Below, piece after piece: positions 29,362 to 39,196 of a stretch of 64,000 nt of DNA. Position 1 is the stretch's first letter. Each line of letters begins with the position of its first letter. The notes below the pieces were generated by a model. That model searched no databases. It saw only the letters and a program-made list of their open reading frames with translations, and had not been told where the DNA came from. A program made the position numbers and the translations under genes. The stretch covers positions 124,001 to 188,000 of the forward strand of contig BJHL01000003.1 in NCBI GenBank assembly GCA_014192545.1, read 5' to 3'. This DNA is from Phycisphaerae bacterium. GTDB taxonomy: Bacteria; Planctomycetota; Phycisphaerae; Phycisphaerales; UBA1924.

Positions 29362-29376
29362 GCAAGCGATGGGCCA
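29362..29376 (-). promoter_or_regulatory. possible sigma54-type promoter upstream of flgB
   Basis: On the minus strand TGGCCC-ATCGC-TTGC matches the -24/-12 consensus TGGCAC-N5-TTGC in 9 of 10 positions with exact GG-N10-GC spacing. The gene just upstream encodes a sigma54 activator, the usual flagellar arrangement. Against it, the -12 C is only 13 bases before the ATG, so initiation would fall at about the start codon. Confidence 0.4.
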
Positions 29377-29387
29377 ACACGGTGAAG

Positions 29388-30893
29388 CTACAGATTCTCA
29401 GCAACGAGTCCAGTTTGCTTCCACTTCTTGAGCTTCAGCCCCAGCGTCCGTACACCGATGCCCAGCGCATGAGCCGTCTTCTGCCGATGGCCCTTGAACT
29501 TCACTAGCGTCTGCACGATTGCTTCACGCTCGATGTCTTCCAGTTGCCGCATCGGTGCATCGACCAAGCTTGCCGCCATGCCGCTGCCTGCATTGATGAC
29601 ACCAAGCTTGGGTTCAACGCTGCCAATCATGACCGGTGAAGGTGCCATCGGCTGACTGTTGAGCCACGGCGCAATGAGTTCCCGCGTGATGATTGGCGTA
29701 TCGCCTGTCAATCCACACAGCACCACCGCGCGCTCGCAGATGTTCTGCAACTCGCGAACATTGCCGGGCCACGAATAGCTCTGCATCAGCATGATCGCCT
29801 CGGGCGTGACCGCAGGCTTGACCCGACCTTCACGCGTACAAACGTGAGCGATGAAGTATTCTGCCAGTTCAGGTACGTCCTCGAGGCGATCTCGCAGTGG
29901 CGGAATGACAACCGGCAGCACATTCAATCGGAAGTACAAATCCTGACGAAAGTCACCCTTGTGAACGCTGATGGGCAGATCACGATTGCTTGTCGCCACC
30001 ACGCGTACATCAACGCCAATTGCCATGCTGCTGCCAACCCGCTCAAAGCTGCGTTCTTGCAGCACTCGCAACAGCTTGGCTTGAATGCTGCCGCCAACTT
30101 CGCTTACTTCGTCAAGCAGCAGCGTGCCGCCATCGGAGAGTTCGAAACGACCTTTACGCAACTTCTCTGCACCAGTAAAAGCTCCCTTTTCATGGCCAAA
30201 AAGTTCACTTTCGAGCAGACTTGTTGAGAGTGCCGCACAGTTGACTGCGAGGAAAGTGCCCGTGCACCGCGGGCTGCTCTCATGCACCGCACGAGCAACC
30301 ACTTCCTTGCCCACGCCGCTTTCGCCAGTAATCAAAACCGTGCCTGCGCTGCCCGCAACAGCCTTGATCTGCTCGCGCAGCCTGCGCATCACTTCGCTCG
30401 TTCCCACAAGACGATCAACACCCCGTCGCTCAAGCGGATTGTTCACATTGATTGCGCGAGCCTTGCCATTGCTCACCATCGGCGCATCAGGCCCCGCATG
30501 TGCTCGCAAAATCGCGTTCTCGCGAATCAGTCGGCGATGTTCAATCGCACGCTTGACAGCGATGACCAACTCGTCGCCTTCAAATGGCTTGGTCAGGTAG
30601 TCAAACGCACCAATCTTCATGGCCTTCACAGCCGTCTCGATCGTGCCGAATGCCGTCATAAGAATGACCGGCAGCTCATCATCAATTTGCCGCAGTTTTT
30701 CGAGCAAATCAATGCCCGTCATGCCTGGCATGCGCATGTCTGTGACGACTGCATCAGGCCTGCTTTGCGCAACCATGCCCAACGCGGTTTCGCCGTCGCT
30801 GGCAGTAAGCACCTTGAGGCCCGCGCGTTCGAGCGTGGAACCCACGCTGTCCCGCAACATTTCCTTGTCGTCAACGATCAGCACCGTCCTCAT
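29388..30893 (-). CDS. sigma54-dependent response regulator (FlrC/FlgR-type)
   Basis: A 501-residue activator from ATG 30893 (GGAG upstream). The receiver domain (about 1-115) has the phospho-acceptor in AVVTDMRMPGMTG. The AAA+ domain (about 158-395) has ITGESGVGKEVVARAVHESS, the sigma54-contacting GAFTGA, GGTLLLDEVSEV and the sensor text RQDLYFRLNVLPVVIPPLRDR. A Fis-type helix-turn-helix closes the protein (IVQTLVKFKGHRQKTAHALG). It is paired with the upstream kinase and placed directly before flgB, so it is probably the flagellar class regulator. Confidence 0.92.
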   Translation of the reverse strand: MRTVLIVDDKEMLRDSVGSTLERAGLKVLTASDGETALGMVAQSRPDAVVTDMRMPGMTGIDLLEKLRQIDDELPVILMTAFGTIETAVKAMKIGAFDYLTKPFEGDELVIAVKRAIEHRRLIRENAILRAHAGPDAPMVSNGKARAINVNNPLERRGVDRLVGTSEVMRRLREQIKAVAGSAGTVLITGESGVGKEVVARAVHESSPRCTGTFLAVNCAALSTSLLESELFGHEKGAFTGAEKLRKGRFELSDGGTLLLDEVSEVGGSIQAKLLRVLQERSFERVGSSMAIGVDVRVVATSNRDLPISVHKGDFRQDLYFRLNVLPVVIPPLRDRLEDVPELAEYFIAHVCTREGRVKPAVTPEAIMLMQSYSWPGNVRELQNICERAVVLCGLTGDTPIITRELIAPWLNSQPMAPSPVMIGSVEPKLGVINAGSGMAASLVDAPMRQLEDIEREAIVQTLVKFKGHRQKTAHALGIGVRTLGLKLKKWKQTGLVAENL

Positions 30894-30962
30894 GCTGGTC
30901 TCCATTCAAAGCCTACGCCGCCTAACGGGCATCCTGCCCAAGCGACTTGCAACTCATAAGTA

Positions 30963-32072
30963 CTACATTCGGTCAAACACACCCAATAACGCCAATTCCT
31001 GCGCGGTCTTTGCGCCGCTTCCATGTACATCGGGAATTTCCACCGCCGCCGAAGCCTCATTCATGTGCCTCTGCGACTTTGACGCACTTGCCGCCTGCTT
31101 CACAGGCAGCAGCACATCGACACACGCGCCTCGCATCGCAAACTCGCCTAACGCCGCTCGCTCGGATTCTGTCATTTCCCCCATCATTTCCGCATTATTT
31201 CGCACTTCAATCCTGCCGCCATGAGCGTCGACAATCCGATGCACAATCGCCAGCCCCAACCCAGTGCCCATGCTGCGCGTGGTAAAAAATGGGTTGAACA
31301 TCCTGCTCACGATCTCGGCGGAAACACCCGGACCACTATCTCGTACTCGCAGACGCACCGCAGCCAGTCGCGCCCGCCCGCCAAGTGCTGCACGCGTCCT
31401 TGTACAACTCAGTTCCAGCCGATGCGACTGGCCATAAACGTTGCCCGCAGCAGCCATCGCTTGCATCGCGTTTTGCACAATGTTAACCATCGCCTGCGTC
31501 AGCAGCGTGCCGTCACAGGTCAGTTCCGTTCCCTTGACGCACGACCTGACCACTTCCAATGTCTTCACCTTCGCCCGCTCATGCTCGCACATGCCCAGCA
31601 CATGCTCAAACAATTCCGATGCGCCAATCGGCTCCATTCGCAACTTGAGTTCGCGAGCAAACGAAAGCACATCACCCACGATCCCCTCCACCACTCGCGC
31701 CGCACCGTTGATTTTCCCTGCTATTGCAGCCATGTTCGCGTCATTTGCAAGGTCTTCCTCAAGCATCGTCGCATACAGCCGAATGCTCCCAAGCGGATTG
31801 CGAACCTCATGTGCAATCCCCGCTGCCATCTCGCCCAGCGCCGCGAGCCGTTTGCTGCGCTCGACTTGCTCATTGGCTTCGTGCAGTTCACTCGTCAATC
31901 GTGCAACTTCGCCACGAAGTGAATCGTGTGCCGACTGCAACTTGTTGGTGACTTCGTTGAATGTCGCAAGCAGGCCCGCCAAATCGCTGGACGTCAATGC
32001 CGCATGCCCCGGGCCGGATATCACTCCACCGCCGTCGCCATGAGCGTTCAACTCAAGAGCACCTCGCGTCAT
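30963..32072 (-). CDS. cytosolic sensor histidine kinase (FlrB/FlgS-type)
   Basis: A 369-residue kinase without membrane helices. A coiled-coil stretch (about 35-75) precedes the H-box GIAHEVRNPLGSIRLYATML, the N-box MVNIVQNAMQAMA, G1 RDSGPGVS, the F-box FNPFFTTRSMGTGLGLAI and G2. Missing membrane segments mean the signal is internal, as in FlrB and FlgS, which sense progress of flagellar assembly. It overlaps the upstream FlgN-like gene (ATGA) and precedes the sigma54 activator by about 70 bases. Confidence 0.9.
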   Translation of the reverse strand: MTRGALELNAHGDGGGVISGPGHAALTSSDLAGLLATFNEVTNKLQSAHDSLRGEVARLTSELHEANEQVERSKRLAALGEMAAGIAHEVRNPLGSIRLYATMLEEDLANDANMAAIAGKINGAARVVEGIVGDVLSFARELKLRMEPIGASELFEHVLGMCEHERAKVKTLEVVRSCVKGTELTCDGTLLTQAMVNIVQNAMQAMAAAGNVYGQSHRLELSCTRTRAALGGRARLAAVRLRVRDSGPGVSAEIVSRMFNPFFTTRSMGTGLGLAIVHRIVDAHGGRIEVRNNAEMMGEMTESERAALGEFAMRGACVDVLLPVKQAASASKSQRHMNEASAAVEIPDVHGSGAKTAQELALLGVFDRM

Positions 32073-32566
32073 GCTTGATGATCCTGCATCAGGCCCGTAC
32101 CGCCGGTGCTCGCGCCGCCTTGGACATACGCGTTGTTTGCACGCTGATTTCCAGCGATTTCCGCCAGTTCTGCCGCGAGCAACTTGCGTCGCCTCTGCAA
32201 GCGATCCTGATCCGCCGCATCACGCCGCATGACTGACTGCGCCGTTGCGGATACTGCATCAAACGTTGAGCGAATGCTGTTCTGCAAGTCGCCGGGCAAC
32301 CTGTTCGCATGAACGTCAAACGCCGCACGCAGATCGCGTGATTGCTCCTGCAATGCATCGAGCTTGTCGATGATCTCCTGCCGAATTGTCATCTGCAGCA
32401 ACAAAGGCTCAGGGTCTTCAGCTTCGATCATCTCGCGCTGACTCTTGCTGATCTGTTCAAGCTCGCGCAACAGTTCAAGCTGTCGCATCGCGCACGTGAG
32501 GTACGCCTGCCCCCACGCCTTGGGCTGATTCAAATCCACCTGAATTGCCGTCGCTTTCGTAGTCAT
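32069..32566 (-). CDS. FlgN-like helical protein upstream of the flagellar kinase
   Basis: A 165-residue helical protein from ATG 32566 (GGAG upstream). Features: QAYLTCAMRQLELLRELEQISKSQREMIEAED (about 18-49) and a run of heptad-like helices with LLLQMTIRQEIIDKLDALQEQSRDLRAAF. The pattern LLRELEQISKSQREMIEAED, then a helix beginning with charged residues, resembles the FlgN chaperone for hook-filament junction proteins. That is a pattern match, not a certain assignment. It lies 66 bases after the TPR gene and overlaps the kinase. Confidence 0.5.
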   Translation of the reverse strand: MTTKATAIQVDLNQPKAWGQAYLTCAMRQLELLRELEQISKSQREMIEAEDPEPLLLQMTIRQEIIDKLDALQEQSRDLRAAFDVHANRLPGDLQNSIRSTFDAVSATAQSVMRRDAADQDRLQRRRKLLAAELAEIAGNQRANNAYVQGGASTGGTGLMQDHQA

Positions 32567-32632
32567 CCTGACTCTCCGCAGACCCGACATCCGATCAAGA
32601 AAGCTTCCTCTCCAAGGCTGCTCTCGCAATCC

Positions 32633-35137
32633 CTATCGCTTTTCCCCTTCACTCGCGAGTACACTTGTCAGCCGCTGCTGTGCCGCAAGCCATCGCTCCC
32701 AATCTCGCTTGCTCATGGGCAAATTCGCATCCGCCCATACGCTTTCAGGCAGCGATTCATAGAACTGTTTAGCTCGCAAATTCGCGACCCCAGCTTTCTC
32801 GTAATCGCCCCGCTCCAAATACGCACTCACAACCTGCGTCATCGCGACCAGCGCCGCCGGGTCCTTGGGGTATCGCTCTCTCGCAGCGTCATAATGACGA
32901 ATCGCGGCTTCAAATTCACCCAAATCAAACGCGCAGTCGCCGCGATAGAAATACGCGTTGCGCATCATGATCTCTTCGAGCGACGTCAATCCACCCATGT
33001 CGGCAAATTCCTGGCACACAGTTTCATACAACTCTGCCGCTCGCGTAAGCCGCTGCTCGCGAAGCTGCCGGAGCTTGCGGGCGTCTTCATCGGGCATCGC
33101 CGTCGCCAGTTGCTTGTCGATTACCTGTGTCGATTGCCTCAGGCTATCTGCAAGTCGGTACCGCACCGTCGGTAAGACCATCGCATCCGGATCCAACCCA
33201 GGCGATTTCTGTTCAATTGCACGCTCAACACGTTGCACAAACTCGTCGTACTTCTCCGCAGCGGGCTCATACGCGGATTTCGCGTAGTGCATGTCGCCCA
33301 TTTCGCGCAGCGCGTCACGATATCGCTGCGTGCTCGCGCCGCCCAGCCGGCCACTCAAAACCTGTTCGAGCAGTCCTCTCGCCTCTTCGTCGTTTGCTTC
33401 ATCACCATCGCTCAGCAGCGTCTGCGCAAGAGGCACGTACGCCGAATCACTAAATGGGCCCGAGCGTCCACTGCCATCACTGTCCACGATCAAATCGCGG
33501 AAAACCTGCTCGGCGAGTTTCGCTTCGCCGCGCGAGCGATACGCCTGACCCAGCCTGAACTTCGCCTCCGGCTGACGGTTATCCGCCGGAAAATCACCCG
33601 AAAACTGCCGGAACGCCGTGATGGCTTCTTCCGTCGCGCCCGCGCGATCGTAACTATCGCCCGCGTTCCACAAGCTCTCGGCGTACGCCTCCGCATCATC
33701 TTTCACGACGATGTCGCCATACGTGCGGTAATCCTCAGCCGATGCAAGCAGCAGCTCGCGCGCCTCGCGCTGCGTCGTCGGATCAACCTCATCCAACGAG
33801 AGCAACTCGCCTTGCTTCCCGCCTTCGGGCCGCAGCAACTCTTCCGCAAGGGCCCGCCGACCTTCGGCCATCAGCAGGAGCACATCCGCCGGCACCTTGC
33901 CCTTTTCATACAGCGACCGCGCGAGCGCGGCAAATCGCAGCGACGTGCGATGCGAACCAATTTCTGCCTGTTCACCCGCACGTTCCAAAATGCTCTCAGC
34001 AAGCACTTCTTTGGTAAACGTCGCCTTGTACTCGGGGTCCGCAAAGCCATCAACCAGCGTTTGATATTTCTCAAGCGATCGTTCAGGCACTTCGCCCGCT
34101 CGCTCACGTAGCAAAATCGCCGACTCAACTTCGGCAAGCCCCAGGTTCGCCGCAGGTCGCTGCACGCTGCGCCCAAAGCCTTCAAGCACCGCCGTGAATT
34201 TCTCGCGTGCGGTCTCCAAATCATCCGTCTGCTGCGACACTTGCCCGCTCAGAACCAGCGCCTCGGGCAACTGCTCAGCACTATCGCCCATCGCCTTGAT
34301 CGCATTCGCAAGCTGCGTTTTCGCCCCTTCAAAATCACCCTGCCCGATGTACGCCCTTGCCAGCGTCATCAGCACTTCGCCCTTCACATCGGGCGACGCA
34401 TCCGCCAACACCCGCGGAAGCGTCCGCAAAATGCGTGTCGCCGCATCTTCGTAGTACCCCTGCGCCACCTGCAGCTTCGCCTGCCGCGACAACGCCCACA
34501 GCCGATCGTCATTGCGTAGCGCCGTATCGCCCGTTAGTTGCGTCAGCAGTTCCAACGCACGCGGATGCCCCGCTTTGGTCGGCAAACTCAGCTCAATCAA
34601 GTCCTTCGTCCGCGCAATCCGCTCCTCGCGCTGCGCATCGGGAATCTTCCTCAGCATCGCCGCCGCTTTATCAAGCTCGTTGAGCGAAACATGCGTCCGC
34701 AGCAAATACACACTGTCTTGCCAGGTCAGTTCCGCGCCGGCCTTGGTCGCTCGCGCGTACTCCGTCACGATGTTCTCGTGATTTTCCTTCCGATCAACGC
34801 CCGCCTCGCGCTGCCCCAAGTAAAGCGCCCGCGCCCGCATCAGATAAAATCCTTGCTCCTGCTCTTTGTTCAGCCCACCTTTATTCAGCACCGGCAACAC
34901 GCGCTGCCCCAGCGTCTCCAGAGCCTTGCCGTACTGCTTCTCATCCATCAGCGTTTCGACATCGCGAAAATCCAACGTCACATCATGCTTGGGTCGCGTG
35001 ACAAATGCGTAGGCCCCCGCAGCTACCAGCGCGATCGCTCCGCCAATCAACGCCGGCCCCTGCCACGCATCTTTCCATGGCGAGCCGGCCTTCTCCACAG
35101 GTTTGTCACTACCCGCATCCGCCACAACGCGCTCCAC
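32633..35137 (-). CDS. TPR-rich membrane-anchored protein
   Basis: An 834-residue protein with one membrane helix near the N-terminus (ALIGGAIALVAAGAYAFV, about 30-47) and a long alpha-helical remainder with repeated 34-residue TPR-type units, for example DFEGAKTQLANAIKAMGDSA, FRLGQAYRSRGEAKLAEQVF, CAFDLGEFEAAIRHYDAARERYPKDPAALVAM. The large domain probably faces the periplasm. The start is GTG 35137 with no clear ribosome site. TPR proteins next to flagellar genes often scaffold assembly (as FlgP/FlgO systems do), but nothing specific shows that here. Confidence 0.7.
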   Translation of the reverse strand: MERVVADAGSDKPVEKAGSPWKDAWQGPALIGGAIALVAAGAYAFVTRPKHDVTLDFRDVETLMDEKQYGKALETLGQRVLPVLNKGGLNKEQEQGFYLMRARALYLGQREAGVDRKENHENIVTEYARATKAGAELTWQDSVYLLRTHVSLNELDKAAAMLRKIPDAQREERIARTKDLIELSLPTKAGHPRALELLTQLTGDTALRNDDRLWALSRQAKLQVAQGYYEDAATRILRTLPRVLADASPDVKGEVLMTLARAYIGQGDFEGAKTQLANAIKAMGDSAEQLPEALVLSGQVSQQTDDLETAREKFTAVLEGFGRSVQRPAANLGLAEVESAILLRERAGEVPERSLEKYQTLVDGFADPEYKATFTKEVLAESILERAGEQAEIGSHRTSLRFAALARSLYEKGKVPADVLLLMAEGRRALAEELLRPEGGKQGELLSLDEVDPTTQREARELLLASAEDYRTYGDIVVKDDAEAYAESLWNAGDSYDRAGATEEAITAFRQFSGDFPADNRQPEAKFRLGQAYRSRGEAKLAEQVFRDLIVDSDGSGRSGPFSDSAYVPLAQTLLSDGDEANDEEARGLLEQVLSGRLGGASTQRYRDALREMGDMHYAKSAYEPAAEKYDEFVQRVERAIEQKSPGLDPDAMVLPTVRYRLADSLRQSTQVIDKQLATAMPDEDARKLRQLREQRLTRAAELYETVCQEFADMGGLTSLEEIMMRNAYFYRGDCAFDLGEFEAAIRHYDAARERYPKDPAALVAMTQVVSAYLERGDYEKAGVANLRAKQFYESLPESVWADANLPMSKRDWERWLAAQQRLTSVLASEGEKR

Positions 35138-35274
35138 ACAACAACGCCGCCCGCGCTCATGCGCAAAGCCTGCGGCGTCCTTAGCCCGTTATCGGATGAA
35201 TCGCCCCCCGAAGTTGAACCAACCCCAGCCGGATTTGCGCGATAGCCAATCCAAGCCCGCATGAGCCCACCCAT

Positions 35275-35997
35275 TCACTTCACCGCAAGCGGCGGCACCC
35301 ACTCAGCCACCTGCCGCTTACCCAAAAACAACCCGGTGATGTACGATCCGCTGGGTACCCGGTACAGCAACCACAATTTCTGATCCGTCCGGCTTTCAAA
35401 CAGTTCAGGCGTCTGCGAAAGTGCCCGCAATCCAAACTCAGGCTCCACCATCAACACCCGCCGAGAACCATCCAAGTACGCGAATCCAAGCGGCTGCACC
35501 TGGCCCACACCATCAACATTGAGCAACGGAATCAGCACCCGCTGCGCCGTCGCCACGCTTCGACCCAGCAGACTCCGCTTGTGATTCGGTTGAATCGGCA
35601 GCATCACCCACGTCTGATTATCCACATCCGCCAGTTTCTCAATCAACGCCGCGCCGCCATCGGGTGCAGCCATCTCCACCTTGCCCCGAACAATCGTTGC
35701 TCCCGCCGTCTCGATATCAGCACCCATCGACGCATTCACGCCGAAGGGCAGCGTGGGTCCAAACCGCACCACATCTATGGCTGTATCCACCGCAATCGAC
35801 GTAAGCGTCGCAAGCTGTTGCTGCTCGGGCGGCGTGGTTTGAGTTTGCTGCGTGCCACCGCCGCCCCCAACGGGCGTGGTCTGCCCGCTGGGCGCAGAAA
35901 GAAAAATGCCAGCGATAAGCAAACACACAATCAGCACGACCGCCACGACGACGACGATGATCTTGACCTTACTTTGTTGTGGTGCCTCATCGTCCAT
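35275..35997 (-). CDS. membrane-anchored hypothetical protein
   Basis: A 240-residue protein with an N-terminal helix (IIVVVVAVVLIVCLLIAGIFLS, about 13-34), a Gly/Thr/Gln-rich linker, and a soluble domain (about 60-240) with beta character (DGSRRVLMVEPEFGLRALSQ; KLWLLYRVPSGSYITGLF). I know no family. The ATG at 35997 has AGAGGA upstream. It is on the flagellar strand, between the ComM-like gene and the TPR gene, but has no motif tying it to motility. Confidence 0.65.
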   Translation of the reverse strand: MDDEAPQQSKVKIIVVVVAVVLIVCLLIAGIFLSAPSGQTTPVGGGGGTQQTQTTPPEQQQLATLTSIAVDTAIDVVRFGPTLPFGVNASMGADIETAGATIVRGKVEMAAPDGGAALIEKLADVDNQTWVMLPIQPNHKRSLLGRSVATAQRVLIPLLNVDGVGQVQPLGFAYLDGSRRVLMVEPEFGLRALSQTPELFESRTDQKLWLLYRVPSGSYITGLFLGKRQVAEWVPPLAVK

Positions 35998-36053
35998 GGC
36001 GTTGTCCTCTTTCGCGAACTGTATGAGCTATCGCTTGCCACCTACGCACCCAT

Positions 36054-37667
36054 CTAAACCTTCCGATCCAGCAATCGATACTGAATCGCCTCGGCAACGT
36101 GATGGAGTTGCAGCGTCTGACTGTCTTCCAAATCCGCAATGCTCCGCGAAACCCGCCGAATTTTGTCATACGCCCGGGCCGACAAGCCGAGTTCCGTCAT
36201 TGCTTGCCCCAGCAGAGCCTGCGCCTTCGCATCCATCGTCGCAAAAACATCAAGCTGCTTGCCACTCAGCCTCGCATTCGGCGCATCACCCTGACGCACC
36301 CGCGCCTTGGCTCTCGCGCCCATCACCATGTCGCGCATCTGCGCCGTCGTTGCACCCTTGGGCGTATCGCTCCCGCCGCGCATGCCCGCGCTCAGTTCCT
36401 TCCAAGGCACCGCCGGAGCCTCCACATGCATGTCAATGCGATCCAGCAGAGGCCCACTCAACTTTTCCAGGTATCGCTCCATCGCACGCTTGCCAACTTC
36501 ACCCGGCGCAAGGTCACCCTTGGGTGTTGGATTCATCGCCGCCACCAGCATCACATCCGCCGGAAATCGCAAGCTGCTATGCGCCCGCGCCACCAGAACA
36601 CTGTGCTCCTCAAGGGGCTGCCGCAAACTCTCGAGTACATCGCGATCAAACTCGGGCAATTCATCGAGGAACAGCACACCCTTGTGCGCCAGACTCATCT
36701 CACCAGGCTTTGGAATCATCCCGCCGCCCACAAGCGCTGGCAAGCTCGCGCTATGGTGCGGACTGCGTACCGGTCGCTGCGTAATAAGCCCAAGCCCACT
36801 GGGCAACTGCCCCGCAGCACTATAAATCCGCGTGATTTCAACCGCTTCTTCCGGACTGAGCGAAGGCAGCACGCCCGGCAGAGCCTTCGCCATCATCGTC
36901 TTGCCACTGCCAGGGGGACCCAACATCAACAAATTGTGCCCGCCCGCCGCTGCTATCACAATCGCCCGCTTCACACCCTCTTGCCCACGCACATCGCCAA
37001 AATCCACCGTCGGTTTCGCGCTGCTCAGCACACTCGCAATATCAATCGCTGGCATGGGTTCAATTGGCAAGTTGCCCGTCACCAGCCCCACCACTTCCGC
37101 CAACGTTCGCACGCCATACACATCCAGCCCACCCACCGCCGACGCTTCATTCGCGTTGTCCGCCGGCACAATGACCCCCTGCATCCCGCGCTGCTTCGCA
37201 AGTGCCGCCATCGCGATCACGCCCCGCACGGGACGCACGCGGCCATCCAATGCAAGCTCGCCCGCGATCGCAAACTGCCGCAAATCCAACGGCTCTTGCT
37301 CCGCTCGCGGCTCTTGCCCAGGCGGCACATACGTGCGTTTGCCGCCAAACAACGAGCCGCCATCAACGCTCAACACCCCTTGCACCGCCAGCAACCCAAT
37401 CGCAATCGGCAAGTCGTACGTCGAACCTTCCTTCTTCAGATTCGCTGGTGCAAGATTCACAAGCACGCGGCCGTTTGGCACCACGTATCCACTATTGGTC
37501 AGCGCACTCTTGACACGCTCTAACGATTCCTTCACCGCTGTATCCGCCAGCCCGACAACAATGCTCTTTGATTCATGCGGCAGCGCATTCTCATTGAAAT
37601 CAACTTCCACCTCGCACGCCAGCGCGTCGATTCCTTGCAGTAAGTACGATTGCGTGCGGGCAAGCAT
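36054..37667 (-). CDS. comM: YifB/ComM-family Mg chelatase-like ATPase
   Basis: A 537-residue AAA+ protein from ATG 37667. The N-terminal ChlI-like domain (GMLARTQSYLLQGIDALACEVEVDFN...) is followed by a P-loop in NLLMLGPPGSGKTMMAKALPG (about 210-230), RPVRSPHHSAS and GGMIPKPGEMSLAHKGVLFLDELPEF, then the C-terminal domain (RLSGKQLDVFATMD; SARAYDKIRRVSRSIADLE). ComM is a hexameric branch-migration helicase in natural transformation. It is not a Mg chelatase. It starts the minus-strand block and is divergent from the ALDH gene at 37708. Confidence 0.93.
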   Translation of the reverse strand: MLARTQSYLLQGIDALACEVEVDFNENALPHESKSIVVGLADTAVKESLERVKSALTNSGYVVPNGRVLVNLAPANLKKEGSTYDLPIAIGLLAVQGVLSVDGGSLFGGKRTYVPPGQEPRAEQEPLDLRQFAIAGELALDGRVRPVRGVIAMAALAKQRGMQGVIVPADNANEASAVGGLDVYGVRTLAEVVGLVTGNLPIEPMPAIDIASVLSSAKPTVDFGDVRGQEGVKRAIVIAAAGGHNLLMLGPPGSGKTMMAKALPGVLPSLSPEEAVEITRIYSAAGQLPSGLGLITQRPVRSPHHSASLPALVGGGMIPKPGEMSLAHKGVLFLDELPEFDRDVLESLRQPLEEHSVLVARAHSSLRFPADVMLVAAMNPTPKGDLAPGEVGKRAMERYLEKLSGPLLDRIDMHVEAPAVPWKELSAGMRGGSDTPKGATTAQMRDMVMGARAKARVRQGDAPNARLSGKQLDVFATMDAKAQALLGQAMTELGLSARAYDKIRRVSRSIADLEDSQTLQLHHVAEAIQYRLLDRKV

Positions 37668-37707
37668 GCCCAAGGCTAGGTCACGCCCAAGGCCCTAACA
37701 AATCACG

Positions 37708-39138
37708 ATGCATACCGCCCCCACCATCATCACACTCGACCAACTCGCCGCTCGCCTGCACGCCCTCGCTGCGACCGATCTTTCGAGACCCCAAGATCGC
37801 TCGCGCATCCTCGCCACCCTCGCCGACAAACTCGATGCCGCACGCGACACAATCCTCGCAACCGCGAGCGAAGAAACCGCACTAACCATCGACGAACTCA
37901 TCCCCGAGTTCACTCGCACCACCGCCACACTACGCCTCTTCGCAACCCGCACACTCAGCGACACCACCTTCCGCACGCACCACGACCCCGCACCACAATC
38001 ACCCGCCACCTCCATCGGCCCACCGCACGACTTGCTCTCGCGCCTCATGCCCCTGGGCCTCGTCGCCGTCTTCGGCGCATCCAACTTCCCCCTCGCCTAC
38101 GGCGTCTGCGGCGGCGACACCGCCAGCGCCTTCGCCGCTGGCTGCCCCGTCATCATCAAAGAACATCCAGCCCACCCACGCGCAGGCCAACTCCTCGCGA
38201 GCCTCGCGCACGACGCAAACACACCGCTGCTCTACCTGCGCGATACTGCCCCAAACAACGCCGCCGCGAATGCACTTATCGACCACCCACTCGTCCGAGC
38301 CATTGGCTTTACGGGTAGCACCGCCGCAGGCCTCGCAATCGACGCCCGCGCGCGCACACGCATGAGCCCACTCGCACGCCCCGACCCCATCCCCGTCTTC
38401 GCCGAAATGGGCAGTTGCAATGTCATCGTCATCCGCGCCCACGCACTGCGGACTCGTTTCGAACAAATCACACGCGATCTCGCGAACTCGCTCCTGACCC
38501 GCCACGGCCAGCAATGTACCGCGCCAGGAGTCATCATCTGCGAAGAACTCGCAGACACATGCAACGCTGACGCGTTCTACACCGCGTTCGCACAAATTCT
38601 TGCTCAATCCCCGCCACGCCGCATGCTCGCGCCCAACGTCGCAACCAACTTCCACAACGCACTCACACAAACGCTCACCCTTCCCGGCATCTTCGCACAC
38701 ACGCCCCTCGCGACCGACTCGCAACGCACGGCTCACATTACACCACCGCTAGCAATTCGCGCCGCCTGGAACACGTTTGACCACAACACCGCATGGCAAG
38801 AACTCTTCGGCCCCGCCGTTCTCATCACAGGCGGCTCCCTGCCTGCACTGCTCGCCAACCCACGACTCTTCCCGCCCTCTCTCACCGCCACGCTCATCGC
38901 CGATCCATCGGACCACGACGAACACTGGCAACCGCTCATCGCCCGCGCCGCCGCCGCTGCTGGCCGCGTCATCTTCAATGGCGTGCCCACCGGCGTCCGC
39001 GTCAGCGAAGCGATGAACCACACCGGCTCAGCCCCCGCCTGCAACGCACCGCATACTACCGCCGTCGGACCGCGCGCAATCGAACGCTGGTGCCGACCGG
39101 TCACGTTCCAAAATGCGTCGGAACCACGCGACAAATAG
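37708..39138 (+). CDS. aldehyde dehydrogenase, alpha-ketoglutaric semialdehyde dehydrogenase type
   Basis: A 476-residue ALDH. The NAD-binding and catalytic motifs are GFTGSTAAG (about 195-203), the general base in PIPVFAEMGSCN and the nucleophile cysteine in RHGQQCTAPGVIIC. Text such as VIIKEHPAHPRAGQL and FAEMGS fits the ketoglutarate/2,5-dioxovalerate semialdehyde dehydrogenase subfamily used in sugar-acid degradation. It is slightly short for that group (about 510-525), and neighbours give no pathway. It is divergently arranged to the ComM gene with a 40-base gap. Confidence 0.8.
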   Translation: MHTAPTIITLDQLAARLHALAATDLSRPQDRSRILATLADKLDAARDTILATASEETALTIDELIPEFTRTTATLRLFATRTLSDTTFRTHHDPAPQSPATSIGPPHDLLSRLMPLGLVAVFGASNFPLAYGVCGGDTASAFAAGCPVIIKEHPAHPRAGQLLASLAHDANTPLLYLRDTAPNNAAANALIDHPLVRAIGFTGSTAAGLAIDARARTRMSPLARPDPIPVFAEMGSCNVIVIRAHALRTRFEQITRDLANSLLTRHGQQCTAPGVIICEELADTCNADAFYTAFAQILAQSPPRRMLAPNVATNFHNALTQTLTLPGIFAHTPLATDSQRTAHITPPLAIRAAWNTFDHNTAWQELFGPAVLITGGSLPALLANPRLFPPSLTATLIADPSDHDEHWQPLIARAAAAAGRVIFNGVPTGVRVSEAMNHTGSAPACNAPHTTAVGPRAIERWCRPVTFQNASEPRDK

Positions 39139-39196
39139 TTTGATGCATGGCGCTGGACGTCTCAACGCCAGTATCCACTTCAATGATTTCAACACT

